From Bryobacterales bacterium (GTDB taxonomy: Bacteria > Acidobacteriota > Terriglobia > Bryobacterales > Bryobacteraceae), in assembly GCA_003167495.1 (NCBI GenBank), contig PMSX01000276.1, positions 2,956 through 39,782 of the forward strand: DNA of 36,827 nucleotides. Direction: 5' to 3'. Of this stretch, positions 18,001-25,198 are shown piece by piece (the first letter of the stretch is position 1; every line of letters begins with the position of its first letter). The notes under the pieces were generated by a model. It saw nothing but the letters and a program-made list of their open reading frames with translations, made no database searches and was not told where the DNA came from. A program made the translations under genes and the position numbers.

Positions 18001-18407
18001 CTTTCGGTGTTGACTGCAACGGGATGCGCTTGAACCTCGACTGATTGCCGAACTTCGCCAAGCTGCAACGAAATATCGATACGCACGGTATCGCCCGCGG
18101 CAACGTTAACGTTACTTTCTCTGCTGCGCCGGAACCCCTGTGATTCAATTTCAACCGTGTAGATTCCCGGAATGAGAAAGTTTAAAAGATAGTCGCCGTT
18201 ACTCTGAGTTTTGGAAGTCGTCGTGACATTTGTCTCTTGATTTGTGGCGCGAACGACCGCGCCTCCAATGGCAGCTCCCGACGAGTCGTTTACGATACCG
18301 GTTATTTTGCCTGTGTTGATTTGAGCGCTCATGAATGAAGCGGCGCAGAAAGAGGAGAGGACGAGAGCGAACGTGGCCCGGAGAGGATTAGGGAAGCGAT
18401 CCAACAT
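15081..18407 (-). CDS. Oar-like TonB-dependent receptor with carboxypeptidase-regulatory domain
   Basis: This 1,108-residue outer-membrane protein opens with a signal peptide (about 1-29, ending MSAQ). A CarboxypepD_reg-like fold follows at about 30-115 (GKITGIVNDSSGAAI...NGDYLLNFLIPGIYTVEI). Next come a plug-like region (VFAGKYDAEYGFSGSTVINV) and a long Tyr/Asn-rich beta-barrel ending in Phe. Such proteins are heavily expanded in Acidobacteriota and are thought to take up or bind carbohydrates or other large nutrients. AAGGAG precedes the ATG with 7-nt spacing. The gene heads the SDR-aminotransferase-EamA run and has its own promoter with an operator-like sequence at 18445-18457. The ligand is unknown. 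Confidence 0.88.
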   Translation of the reverse strand: MLDRFPNPLRATFALVLSSFCAASFMSAQINTGKITGIVNDSSGAAIGGAVVRATNQETNVTTTSKTQSNGDYLLNFLIPGIYTVEIESQGFRRSRESNVNVAAGDTVRIDISLQLGEVRQSVEVQAHPVAVNTESAELTQTFGYKALDQLPNIDRNPLYQMNLLPGANNGAGSGNYGTNGGEDGSAVGLSRPQLSSIGGVDANANGVYVEGIFNREPQNAYIGVVPPIEGVEEVQVFAGKYDAEYGFSGSTVINVVTKSGSNELHGAAFEYLRNNATDANNYFATQSAPFRRNQFGGAVGGPVRKNKLFFFADYQGTLFRTSTYEYTSAPTQNMYNGNFSELYSLAPPAGTTASTYNQLYNPYSKTFDQNGNVLTASPFPGNIIPVSMFDPAAAKMNADHIFGVANLPGLTNNLYYLYRNLQDAHEADGRADFNPTDKQRLFYRYSILDSTNGNSTNINQFFQDGQANSHSVNQNMQLTSLITFGPSEANEARIGYNRTHVNTGTNSQTQDWNNYFGIPNGNLGSPETEGIFEISALAPISNFGQPDWVAFIISNTVAATDNFTWVKGRHTFKFGGNINHIEDTSADTIGGDDPRGSLSFDPAMTSYNGVAPPFAYPSFLLGTMTSSARALFVNGAPYQTYWQNAFYAQDDIKVLPSLTLNLGFRYELTTRPIERYNRESNWDTATNQLVVATSNDRSPSLNLDKGDVGPRVGVAWSPDKDKTSLRAGFGISYWQAYWSGPLTILGLDYPNYAKQQLLSANNQTPDLILSQAGIPIASAVYNSAGNLVIPSNAVIRGTNANWQSQEVEQTSVNLQRELRRGVLADIGYLRVRGLHNNHTMNINQALPQLPGVDYNLARPLAQLYPQLGDVPIQYSDAGSWYDALTARLVAQLGNGFTLSASYAHGRNFSNGNNIDQSNINQYYGPTPEDIAHTFTAQFLYQLPVGRGKRFLANSNRAVDAFLGGWQYSGLVTIRSGLRFDVTSSVSLLNNGQSNRANRICNGSLPDPNVNMWFNTSCFVDDLTVDNYGNSGINPLYTDGLQQLDSSLFKTFNITERINVQFRVDAFNTLNHPNFNAPDANVGDPTEGQIFSTSVDNRRMQFGLRLFF

Positions 18408-18444
18408 AATGGAACTCCTTGAGACTATCCAGTCGCAGTTTTAA

Positions 18445-18457
18445 AACATCATACATT
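18445..18457 (-). promoter_or_regulatory. Candidate GntR operator at the receptor promoter
   Basis: Read on the minus strand, AATGTATGATGTT matches the candidate operator AACATATGATGTT (19261-19273) at 11 of 13 positions and covers the -10 box, a position expected for a repressor site. Six of the matching bases are the -10 box itself. Confidence 0.5.
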
Positions 18458-18477
18458 TAACTTGCGGACGGCGTCAA
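18448..18477 (-). promoter_or_regulatory. Promoter of the Oar-like receptor operon
   Basis: On the minus strand, TTGACG (18472-18477) is followed after exactly 18 bp by TATGAT (18448-18453). Both boxes match the sigma-70 consensus at 5 of 6 bases. The layout is the same as in the promoter at 19241-19270. Confidence 0.65.
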
Positions 18478-18502
18478 GAAGCTTTTCAATATACGCCGGC
18501 AA

Positions 18503-19207
18503 TCAAGCCAGGTTGGCGAGGGCGTTTCGAGAGTCTTCCAGGGTGCGTTTCATCAGGCGCCGGACTGCTTGCCGGGCGCCAATAGGATTCCGGTCTCTAA
18601 TTTGCTCGAAAATATGACGATGCATTTCGAGGCCCGTGCTAAAGCTGTCGCTCACTTTGATCTGCTGGAGAAAGACCGACATCACCGGATCGAGAACCAT
18701 CTCGAGGTACGGGTTATGAGCGGCACGCATCACCGCGCGATGAAAGCGCAAGTCGGCCTCGACGGTAGAACTGAGGTCGCCGCCCTCTCCCTCCATTCCG
18801 CGTAATGCGTCGGCGATTTCCTTCAAGTTCTCCGGAGTTGCTCGCACCGCCGCCAGACTGGCGCTGGTCTCTTCTAGTACCTGGCGAAGTTCCAACATCG
18901 ATTCCATTTCTTCCATCGTTGGGATTGGTTGATCGCGAAACAGCCACAGCAGCGATTCTTTGACGCGATCCGGTTTGGGCGGGACCGTCAGTGTTCCGCG
19001 CCCGGCGCGAACCTCAACCATGCCTCGATCTTCAAGAATCTTCATTGCCTCGCGAATCACAATCCGGCTGACCTGAAATCGCTCGGCTAATTCCGCCTCT
19101 TTGGGAAGCCTTGAGCCTGGCGTGGGATACTCGGCCGCAATCAGCCGCTGCATCTCTTGCAACACTTGGCCGCTCAGCCGTCCGTTTCTAAAAGTGCGCT
19201 TTCGCAT
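18503..19207 (-). CDS. FadR-subfamily GntR transcriptional regulator
   Basis: I use the ATG at 19207 (MRKRTFRNGRLSGQVLQ), giving 234 residues; the frame is open to 19288 but that would bury the divergent promoter. A winged helix lies at about 20-80 with the GntR signature (SRLPKEAELAERFQVSRIVIREAMKILEDRGMV in two halves), followed by an all-helical FCD effector domain. Its metal-ligand-like residues include Asp and His (ADLRFHRAV, HNPYLE, HRHIFEQI). FCD regulators commonly respond to sugar acids or organic acids. The gene lies between the receptor operon and the divergent hydrolase operon, and is the natural candidate to control both and itself. The effector is unknown. Confidence 0.88.
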   Translation of the reverse strand: MRKRTFRNGRLSGQVLQEMQRLIAAEYPTPGSRLPKEAELAERFQVSRIVIREAMKILEDRGMVEVRAGRGTLTVPPKPDRVKESLLWLFRDQPIPTMEEMESMLELRQVLEETSASLAAVRATPENLKEIADALRGMEGEGGDLSSTVEADLRFHRAVMRAAHNPYLEMVLDPVMSVFLQQIKVSDSFSTGLEMHRHIFEQIRDRNPIGARQAVRRLMKRTLEDSRNALANLA

Positions 19208-19228
19208 ATTGACAACTCCAATCTTATG

Positions 19229-19240
19229 GCTCAGCTGAGC
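19229..19240. promoter_or_regulatory. Perfect 12-bp palindrome in the divergent regulator region
   Basis: GCTCAGCTGAGC is its own reverse complement and lies immediately before the -35 box of the hydrolase promoter, 22 bp upstream of the regulator start. It could be a second protein-binding site. I found no copy at the receptor promoter. Confidence 0.35.
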
Positions 19241-19270
19241 TTGACGCGGTTTCAGCCCGAAACATATGAT
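19241..19270 (+). promoter_or_regulatory. Promoter of the hydrolase-mutarotase operon
   Basis: TTGACG (19241-19246), an 18-bp spacer and TATGAT (19265-19270) make a good sigma-70 promoter. Transcription would begin about 10 bases before the ATG at 19288, which fits the absence of a Shine-Dalgarno sequence there. Confidence 0.65.
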
Positions 19271-19273
19271 GTT
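19261..19273 (+). promoter_or_regulatory. Candidate GntR operator, perfect inverted repeat
   Basis: AACAT-ATG-ATGTT is a perfect inverted repeat with 5-bp arms and a 3-bp centre. It overlaps the -10 box at 19265-19270. A related sequence lies at the same place in the receptor promoter (18445-18457). Confidence 0.55.
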
Positions 19274-19287
19274 ATCTGGCAATATCA

Positions 19288-20925
19288 ATGTTTCGGCAGC
19301 CGCTGCTGGTGTCGTTGTCCGTCATTGCGCTCATGGCGCAAAGCCGGATGTTTGTGAACGCTCAACTGCCTTACCATCAGGCCGTAACCGATCAACAAGG
19401 AAAGCTGCTGGCTTGGTATGAGCCCGGCAAGAACCTGGGCTATGATCACGTTCTTCGGCTCGGTTGGGACTTCATTGAACACAAAGTGCCATTGGACACT
19501 CGAACCAAGACCGGGCTCAAGATTTATCTCATCAACTCCGTTTTCGACGACGACACTTTGCAGGGAGTGTATTGGCAGCACAATCCCGCTATGGTGTATG
19601 CGGCTTTTGTTGACGGTCTGGTTGCCTGGTACCCGTATTCGGGCGATGAGGAAGCGGTGGCGGCCGTTCGCGGAATGCTTGACTATCAACTCGCGCATGG
19701 AACAACGCCAGCCGATTGGAACTGGGCGTCGGTACCGTTCGCCACAGCCTGCGACGATCAGGCCGATTATGGGCATTGCATTCAGAATCTGCCCGCTGAG
19801 TTCTATGGCGGCATTGAAACCGATAAAGTCAGTCAACTCGGAGAAGGGTACACGCTCTTCTTTGAATTGACCGGCGAGCGCAAGTATCTGGAAGCGGCCA
19901 TACATTGCGCCGACGCTCTTTCGAAGCACGTCCGGCCCGGCGATGACGATAGGGCTCCCTGGCCCTTCCGGCTGGACGCAAAGACGGGCGTCACCCTGGC
20001 GCACGAAGAATATGGCGGCGATATTGCGTCTTCCGCGCGCTTGTTCGACGAACTGATTCGCATCAATGCGGGCGATACGGCTAGTTACAAAGCGGCGCGC
20101 GAAACGGCGTGGACATGGGTGCTGAAGCATCCGTTGAACCGGAACAGCAAGGCTTGGGATAAGTGGTCGGGCTTTTTCGAAGATGTGCCTCACGGAACCG
20201 ACAATGTGAACCAATTCCTGCCTGACCTCACGGCTTATTACATATTGAGCCGGGATGATCCCGCGTCGGTCGATCCCGAATGGCTCAGTCACGTCGGCCA
20301 TCTAATTGATTGGGTGCGGCTGCGCTTTGGACGAGGGCCTTTCTTTGGAGCATGGGCGATTGATGAACAGGGAACCCCCGACGGGCGTGGATGTTGTTCG
20401 CGGGCGGGGCAAGGAAGTCACGGCGGACGTTGGGCCGCGATCAATGCTCTGTTTGCCGAACGTTCGGGAGATGGACAGGCTCGCGAAGACGCATACCGAT
20501 CGATGAATTATGCAACTTATTTCGCCGGTTCCGACGGCCGAATCGCATGTTGCGGAGCCGATTTCCATCAGCCTTACTGGTTCAGCGACGGCTATGCGGA
20601 TTATCTGCGCCACTTTAGTTGGACGATGGGAGCGCTGCCGGACCTGGCTCCGATCGGCCAGAACCACATTCTACGCTCCACGTCGGTCATTCAGAAAGTA
20701 ACCTATGCCCATAATCGCGTTGCCTACAAGACATTCGATTCTTCTGGAATACAGGTGATTCGCTTGAATTTCAAACCGTCGAAAATAGCTGTTGGAAGTT
20801 CGTCATTGTCGGAGCGGAGTGACCTGAAGGAACCGGGCTTCACTATGGAAGCCGTGGCTCAAGGCGATTACATCGTCCGCATTCGGCAGGTTGGCGGCAA
20901 CGATGTTCTGATTGAGGGCCGATGA
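19288..20925 (+). CDS. Secreted (alpha/alpha)6-barrel-like protein, putative glycosidase or lyase
   Basis: The 545-residue product has a signal peptide (about 1-26, cleaved after VNA) and then a helix-rich body with six-hairpin features: repeated aromatic-rich segments (GVYWQHNPAMVYAAFVDGL, GEGYTLFFELTGERKYLEAA, CADALSKHVRPG, GGDIASSARLFDELI) and conserved Asp, Glu and His. I recognise the overall pattern from acidobacterial and planctomycete proteins of unknown function that resemble six-hairpin glycosidases, but cannot name a GH family or a catalytic pair. A C-terminal beta-rich segment (about 465-545) follows. It overlaps the mutarotase-like gene by ATGA. Export plus a sugar-handling partner suggests extracytoplasmic breakdown of a glycan or glycoside. 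Confidence 0.7.
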   Translation: MFRQPLLVSLSVIALMAQSRMFVNAQLPYHQAVTDQQGKLLAWYEPGKNLGYDHVLRLGWDFIEHKVPLDTRTKTGLKIYLINSVFDDDTLQGVYWQHNPAMVYAAFVDGLVAWYPYSGDEEAVAAVRGMLDYQLAHGTTPADWNWASVPFATACDDQADYGHCIQNLPAEFYGGIETDKVSQLGEGYTLFFELTGERKYLEAAIHCADALSKHVRPGDDDRAPWPFRLDAKTGVTLAHEEYGGDIASSARLFDELIRINAGDTASYKAARETAWTWVLKHPLNRNSKAWDKWSGFFEDVPHGTDNVNQFLPDLTAYYILSRDDPASVDPEWLSHVGHLIDWVRLRFGRGPFFGAWAIDEQGTPDGRGCCSRAGQGSHGGRWAAINALFAERSGDGQAREDAYRSMNYATYFAGSDGRIACCGADFHQPYWFSDGYADYLRHFSWTMGALPDLAPIGQNHILRSTSVIQKVTYAHNRVAYKTFDSSGIQVIRLNFKPSKIAVGSSSLSERSDLKEPGFTMEAVAQGDYIVRIRQVGGNDVLIEGR

Positions 20926-21863
20926 GCGCAATCCGGCTTCAGAACGAGCTGCTCGATGTGAGTGTCCTTCCCGGCGTAGGGGCCAAGATCTATGATCTGA
21001 TTGAACGGCGCACTGGCCACAACTTTTTGTGGCACAATCCGCGTATCACTCCTCAGCCGTACCCGATTGAAGCAAACTTCGACAATTACTGGTGCGGAGG
21101 TTGGGACGACGGCTTTCCGACTTGCGAGGCGTGCACCCACAATGGCGAGCAATACCCGAATCTAGGAGAGCTCCGATCGTTGCATTGGACGGTGGAAGCG
21201 CAGGACACATCGGCCGAGGAATCGTCAGTGACGCTGTCGGCATTTGGGCCCATTAGTCCTATAAAAGCTCAAAAAAGAATCAGCTTGCAAAAGCTCTCGC
21301 TTGAAGTTGAATTCAAAATCGAACATCAAGGCTTTCTTCCCCTTGATTATCTTTGGGGAACACATCCGGCCTATGCAGTGGAGCCTGGCTGTGTCATTCA
21401 CATTCCCGCTCGCACCGGCATTGTTGGACAGGCAAACGACCCTTCACTCGGTCAACCCGGCCAAAAATATTTGTGGCCTTTCCTTAAGACAGTCGGTCGG
21501 TCAACAGACATGAGCACTTTGCAACCGAAAGGGCCATATTCGGCCGGGCACTATGCGACTGATCTGGCGGCAGGCTGGTATGCCATCGAATATCCGCGGC
21601 TCGGCATCGGCCTGCTCTTTGAATTTCCGCTCGACCTCTCTCCTTATCTCTGGTTGTGGCTCAGCTATGGAGGCTGGCGCGGCTATTATCTGGCAGTGGT
21701 GGAACCGTGGACGAGTTATCCCGTAACGCTCTCAGATGCGGTCGCCTCACGAACGCACCGGGTTCTCAAGCCGGGAGAGCAGATCGTTTTCAAAACCCGA
21801 GTTACGCCCTGGTCGAGTCCGGCAACGCTTAACAGTACGCTTGAAAAGAGCGGATTGATTTGA
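20922..21863 (+). CDS. Galactose mutarotase-fold protein (aldose 1-epimerase-like)
   Basis: This 313-residue protein looks like the beta-supersandwich of aldose epimerases. LDVSVLPGVGAKIYDL near the start is the usual opening strand pair, followed by LWHNPRITPQPYP, and later strands contain paired aromatic residues (YLWGTHPAYAVEPG; His in WGTHPAY is a plausible active-site residue). No signal peptide is seen, so it acts in the cytoplasm unless exported otherwise. The start overlaps the hydrolase stop (ATGA), so the two are translationally coupled. It probably interconverts anomers of the sugar released upstream, or binds it; a mutarotase-fold protein without epimerase activity is the alternative. 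Confidence 0.7.
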   Translation: MSAIRLQNELLDVSVLPGVGAKIYDLIERRTGHNFLWHNPRITPQPYPIEANFDNYWCGGWDDGFPTCEACTHNGEQYPNLGELRSLHWTVEAQDTSAEESSVTLSAFGPISPIKAQKRISLQKLSLEVEFKIEHQGFLPLDYLWGTHPAYAVEPGCVIHIPARTGIVGQANDPSLGQPGQKYLWPFLKTVGRSTDMSTLQPKGPYSAGHYATDLAAGWYAIEYPRLGIGLLFEFPLDLSPYLWLWLSYGGWRGYYLAVVEPWTSYPVTLSDAVASRTHRVLKPGEQIVFKTRVTPWSSPATLNSTLEKSGLI

Positions 21864-21898
21864 AACGGCGCATTCGCTCAAAGCCCAGCCAGCCCGCG

Positions 21899-22411
21899 CT
21901 ATCGCTGCCGTTCGCCGCGAATCATTCCCAGTATTCTGCCCAGGATGCTCAGTTTCACGGCCGCCAGTGGCTCTGGGCCGGGCAGAGGCGCAGGATGCGA
22001 CGCCGATTCCAAATAGTTAGCCGGCACGAACGCCGCTCCCGCGTCTCTCATCTTGCACAGCCAGTTCCGGCCTTCGTTGTCTGTGCTATATACGTGCGTC
22101 ACATCCAGCACGAAGCGGCGCAAGCTCAATGTTGTGCGTGCCGTCTCCCAGGATCCGTTCAATTCCATCACATTTGAGGCGCGCAAATCGCCTATAATCT
22201 GGAATCGCAACGTAGGCACGCTGTCGTGAATGTAATACTTAAAGAAGAGCGAACGAACTAGGCTGGCAGGGCGATTCGCACTGGTCTGCTCACCGACTCG
22301 CGATTTGGAGTTGGCGTTTTGGATTAATACTTCCGCCATCGAAAGTGTTGGATTCTCGGCGTTCGTTAAACGTTCCATGAATCTGATGTTTTGTGAGTCG
22401 GAAAAATGCAT
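21899..22411 (-). CDS. STAS-like conserved hypothetical protein
   Basis: The 170-residue frame has a central segment (about 68-135: TLRFQIIGDLRASNV, then LRRFVLDVTHVYSTDNEGRNWLCKM and AGAAFVPAN) with the strand-helix pattern of STAS/anti-anti-sigma domains. The segment VTHVYSTDNEGRNWL occupies the place of the loop that carries the phosphorylated Ser in SpoIIAA-type proteins. A variable N-terminus and a Pro-rich linker surround it. Several Met codons are possible starts (22411, 22378, 22339) and none has a good Shine-Dalgarno. It is convergent with the mutarotase-like gene. A partner-switching role is only a guess. Confidence 0.55.
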   Translation of the reverse strand: MHFSDSQNIRFMERLTNAENPTLSMAEVLIQNANSKSRVGEQTSANRPASLVRSLFFKYYIHDSVPTLRFQIIGDLRASNVMELNGSWETARTTLSLRRFVLDVTHVYSTDNEGRNWLCKMRDAGAAFVPANYLESASHPAPLPGPEPLAAVKLSILGRILGMIRGERQR

Positions 22412-22453
22412 CAGCGAATTGTTAACTATTGGGGATTACCGCACGTCTCGTAC

Positions 22454-22459
22454 TACAAT
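22454..22459 (+). promoter_or_regulatory. Possible -10 box for the secreted DPRYFR-family gene
   Basis: TACAAT matches TATAAT at 5 of 6 bases and lies 21 bp before the ATG at 22481. The upstream -35 region is poor. Confidence 0.35.
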
Positions 22460-22480
22460 GCTTGAAAACCTAGGGGCTCG

Positions 22481-23284
22481 ATGAATTTTTTGCATAGACC
22501 TTCCTTACTCGTCCTGGTCTTTTGCTTTGCTTTGCTGCATACCGCGGTAGCGCAGCAACCCACCACCGCCGATCCGCCACCGCCACCCGCAGCAACGCCA
22601 GCCACTTCGGACCCACCCGCCAACGCGACTACCGCGCCGCAAGCTCCCGGGCAACCAGCAACCCCAGCGATGCTGCCGCCGGGGAAACGAGTTCTTGGTG
22701 TGCTGCCCAACTACCGGACAGCTAACCTGACTGCCGATTACCAACCGATTACTCCCAAACAAAAAATCACGATCGCGCTCAAAGATTCTTTCGATTATCC
22801 ATTGATCTTTGTTGGAGCGGCGTATGCCGGGTTGTATCAACTGGAAGACAGCCACCCGCAGTTTGGGCAGGGCGTAAAGGGCTACTTGCGCCGCTTTGGC
22901 ACTGCCTATTGCGACCAGGTAGTCGGCAATATGATGACGGAAGGAGTTTTGCCCATCGCGTTTCACGAGGATCCTCGTTACTTCCGAATTCAGTACGGAA
23001 CGAAGTGGCACCGAACTTGGTACGCACTGAGCCGGATTGTTGTCACCCGAACCGACAGCGGCGCCGCGAGCTTCAACTTCGCCGAAATAATCGGGAACGG
23101 CGTGAGTGCGGGAGTTGGCTTGGCTTACTACTCGGACGATCGCAATGTGCCGAGCTTCATGCAAAATTGGGGAACGCAGATCGGCACCGATGCCGTTTCA
23201 CAAGTGCTAAAAGAATTCTGGCCCGATATCAAGCACCGTTATTTTAGCCACAACAAAGCGGCAGCCACCGCGAACAACAACTAA
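22481..23284 (+). CDS. Secreted conserved protein with DPRYFR motif, function unknown
   Basis: This 267-residue protein has a signal peptide (about 1-24, cleaved near AVAQQ), a Pro/Ala/Thr-rich spacer (about 25-68) and a conserved domain. That domain contains [37 protein letters not shown] and [12 protein letters not shown]. From memory, this set occurs in many acidobacterial periplasmic or outer-membrane proteins with no known function. Helical segments with small residues ([28 protein letters not shown]) suggest membrane association. The stop codon overlaps the accC stop on the other strand, so the genes converge with no gap. Intact. Confidence 0.75.
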   Translation: MNFLHRPSLLVLVFCFALLHTAVAQQPTTADPPPPPAATPATSDPPANATTAPQAPGQPATPAMLPPGKRVLGVLPNYRTANLTADYQPITPKQKITIALKDSFDYPLIFVGAAYAGLYQLEDSHPQFGQGVKGYLRRFGTAYCDQVVGNMMTEGVLPIAFHEDPRYFRIQYGTKWHRTWYALSRIVVTRTDSGAASFNFAEIIGNGVSAGVGLAYYSDDRNVPSFMQNWGTQIGTDAVSQVLKEFWPDIKHRYFSHNKAAATANNN

Positions 23285-24669
23285 TCGCCCGCAGCCACTT
23301 CGGCGGCCGGCGGTGGGGCGGCTGGCACGTCGGCGTGCAAATTTGCCAGGAACGAAGTGTCGAACTCCCCTGCCAGGAATCGCTCGTCCTGCAAAATCTG
23401 TTCGTGCAGTGGAATGGTGGTGTGGATGCCTTCCACAATAAACATGCTTAACGCCCGCCGCATCCGCTGAATCGCTTCTTCGCGATCCTTGCCGTGCGTG
23501 ATGAGCTTTGCCACCAGCGAATCGTAGTAAGGCGGGATCACGCTGTCTGTATAAGCGGCCGTATCCACACGCACCCCGATACCGCCCGGTAGATTCAAAC
23601 CGTTAATCCGGCCCGGCGATGGCGCGAACGTTCTCGGATGCTCAGCGTTGATGCGGCATTCGATTGCGTGACCGCTCAACACAACCCGGCTCGTAATGAT
23701 GCTGTCGAGCCTTTCGCCGGCGGCAATAAGGATCTGTGCCTTCACCAGATCAATCCCCGTAACCAACTCCGTCACCGGATGTTCCACCTGAATCCGCGCA
23801 TTCACTTCAATGAAATAAAGATTGCGATCCGCATCCATCAAAAACTCAACCGTGCCCGCATTGCTGTAACCAATGCTCTTCATGGCAACCCGCAAACTAT
23901 CGGAAATGCGTTTGCGCAAGGCAGGAGTTACTGAAGGTGATGGAGCTTCTTCTAACAACTTCTGATGACGGCGCTGGATGGAGCACTCGCGTTCGCCCAA
24001 AATTTCCACATTGCCGTATTCGTCGCCTAAAACTTGAAATTCGATGTGGCGCGGCCCTTCCACCAGCTTCTCCATATAGACGTCGCTGTTTGAGAATGCG
24101 GCTCCGGCTTCGCCCTGTGCTTGCGCCAGCATGCTGGGCAATTCGTTTTCCGAGCGCACAACGCGCATGCCCCGCCCGCCGCCGCCCGCCGAGGCCTTCA
24201 GCATGATGGGGTAGCCAATATCGCTGGCCAGGCTCAGCGCTTCTTCCACGCTGCCAATAATCCCTTTGGAACCCGGCAGAATGGGCACGCCGGCCTCTTC
24301 CATAATCGCCCGCGCCCGTTGCTTCAAACCCATTTCGCGAATGATATGCGGTTTCGGTCCAATGAACTTGATCTGCGACGTCTCGCAAACCTCCGCGAAG
24401 CTCGGATTCTCACTCAAGAAGCCATACCCCGGATGAATCGCTTCCACGTTGGTAATCTCCGCCGCGCTGATCACGGCCGGAATGTTCAAATAGCTCACCG
24501 AACTTTTCGCCGGGCCTATGCAAACCGCTTCGTCTGCAAAACGGACATGCAGGCTGTGCCGGTCTGCTTCTGAATACACTGCCACGGTTTTGATCCCAAG
24601 GTCTTTCGCCGCGCAAATCACGCGTAGGGCAATCTCGCCTCGGTTGGCAATTAAGATTTTTCGAAACAT
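23281..24669 (-). CDS. accC: Biotin carboxylase subunit of acetyl-CoA carboxylase
   Basis: AccC carboxylates the biotin on BCCP with ATP and bicarbonate, the first half-reaction of fatty acid synthesis. The 462-residue product has the N-terminal [13 protein letters not shown], the MGLK segment with Lys116 (usual motif MGDK), Gly-rich ATP-grasp loop GGGGRGM (162-168), HIEFQVLGD, and the catalytic region [14 protein letters not shown] with its Arg and Glu. The length fits the family. It follows accB by 13 bp. A short Ala/Pro tail replaces the more usual C-terminus. Alternatives such as pyruvate or propionyl-CoA carboxylase subunits are less likely next to a stand-alone BCCP. Confidence 0.93.
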   Translation of the reverse strand: MFRKILIANRGEIALRVICAAKDLGIKTVAVYSEADRHSLHVRFADEAVCIGPAKSSVSYLNIPAVISAAEITNVEAIHPGYGFLSENPSFAEVCETSQIKFIGPKPHIIREMGLKQRARAIMEEAGVPILPGSKGIIGSVEEALSLASDIGYPIMLKASAGGGGRGMRVVRSENELPSMLAQAQGEAGAAFSNSDVYMEKLVEGPRHIEFQVLGDEYGNVEILGERECSIQRRHQKLLEEAPSPSVTPALRKRISDSLRVAMKSIGYSNAGTVEFLMDADRNLYFIEVNARIQVEHPVTELVTGIDLVKAQILIAAGERLDSIITSRVVLSGHAIECRINAEHPRTFAPSPGRINGLNLPGGIGVRVDTAAYTDSVIPPYYDSLVAKLITHGKDREEAIQRMRRALSMFIVEGIHTTIPLHEQILQDERFLAGEFDTSFLANLHADVPAAPPPAAEVAAGD

Positions 24670-24682
24670 GTGTGAGCGATGT

Positions 24683-25168
24683 CTACAGCGGCTCTATGGT
24701 GAACAACGATTCACCATACTCCACAGGACGGCCGTTTTCTAAATGCTTGGCAACCACCATGCCGCTGATTTCCGCCTCAATCTCGTTCATCAGCTTCATA
24801 GATTCGATAATGCACAAGACGGTTTTCGGTTCCACGCGGTCGCCGGGCTTCACGAACGGCGCCGCGCCTGGCGTCGGCGCATCGTAGTAAGTGCCCACAA
24901 TCGGCGATTTGACCACAATATTGTGGTCGTCCTCTTTCTTGGCTGCGAGCGCCGGCTCCGCCGCCGTACTTCCAGCTGGAGCAGTGAGCGCTCCATTGGT
25001 CGCCGTGAACTGCGCGACGGGAACGTGCGCCGTGCCGAAGGCGCCTACTTCCTGTGCCGCTACGCACCCTTTGATGCGTACCCGGTTTTCCCCGCGCTGT
25101 ACTTCCAGTTCGGCAATCCCGGTATCGCGCACTACTTGAATCAATTCTTTGATTTCTTCAATCGTCAT
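24683..25168 (-). CDS. accB: Biotin carboxyl carrier protein of acetyl-CoA carboxylase
   Basis: The 161-residue BCCP opens with [23 protein letters not shown], a typical AccB N-terminal helix and strand. An Ala-rich linker spans about 45-80, and the C-terminal biotinyl domain (about 85-161) has the biotinylation motif ESMKLMNEI with target Lys125 (Ser replaces the more common Ala before Met). The PGD turn (108-110) is conserved. It accepts carboxylate from AccC and passes it to the carboxyltransferase, whose genes are not in this window. It lies 30 bp after the aminopeptidase gene. Confidence 0.95.
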   Translation of the reverse strand: MTIEEIKELIQVVRDTGIAELEVQRGENRVRIKGCVAAQEVGAFGTAHVPVAQFTATNGALTAPAGSTAAEPALAAKKEDDHNIVVKSPIVGTYYDAPTPGAAPFVKPGDRVEPKTVLCIIESMKLMNEIEAEISGMVVAKHLENGRPVEYGESLFTIEPL

Positions 25169-25198
25169 TCATTCACTCGTGGAATGGGCATCGGCCCT

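Noticed and set aside
19285..20301. 338-residue minus-strand frame opposite the hydrolase
   Set aside because: The plus-strand frame has a signal peptide and family-like pattern. The antisense frame is a shadow, open because of codon bias.
24324..24340. Altered MGLK segment in AccC (usually MGDK)
   Set aside because: Lys116 is kept and this position varies in the family, so no functional claim is warranted.
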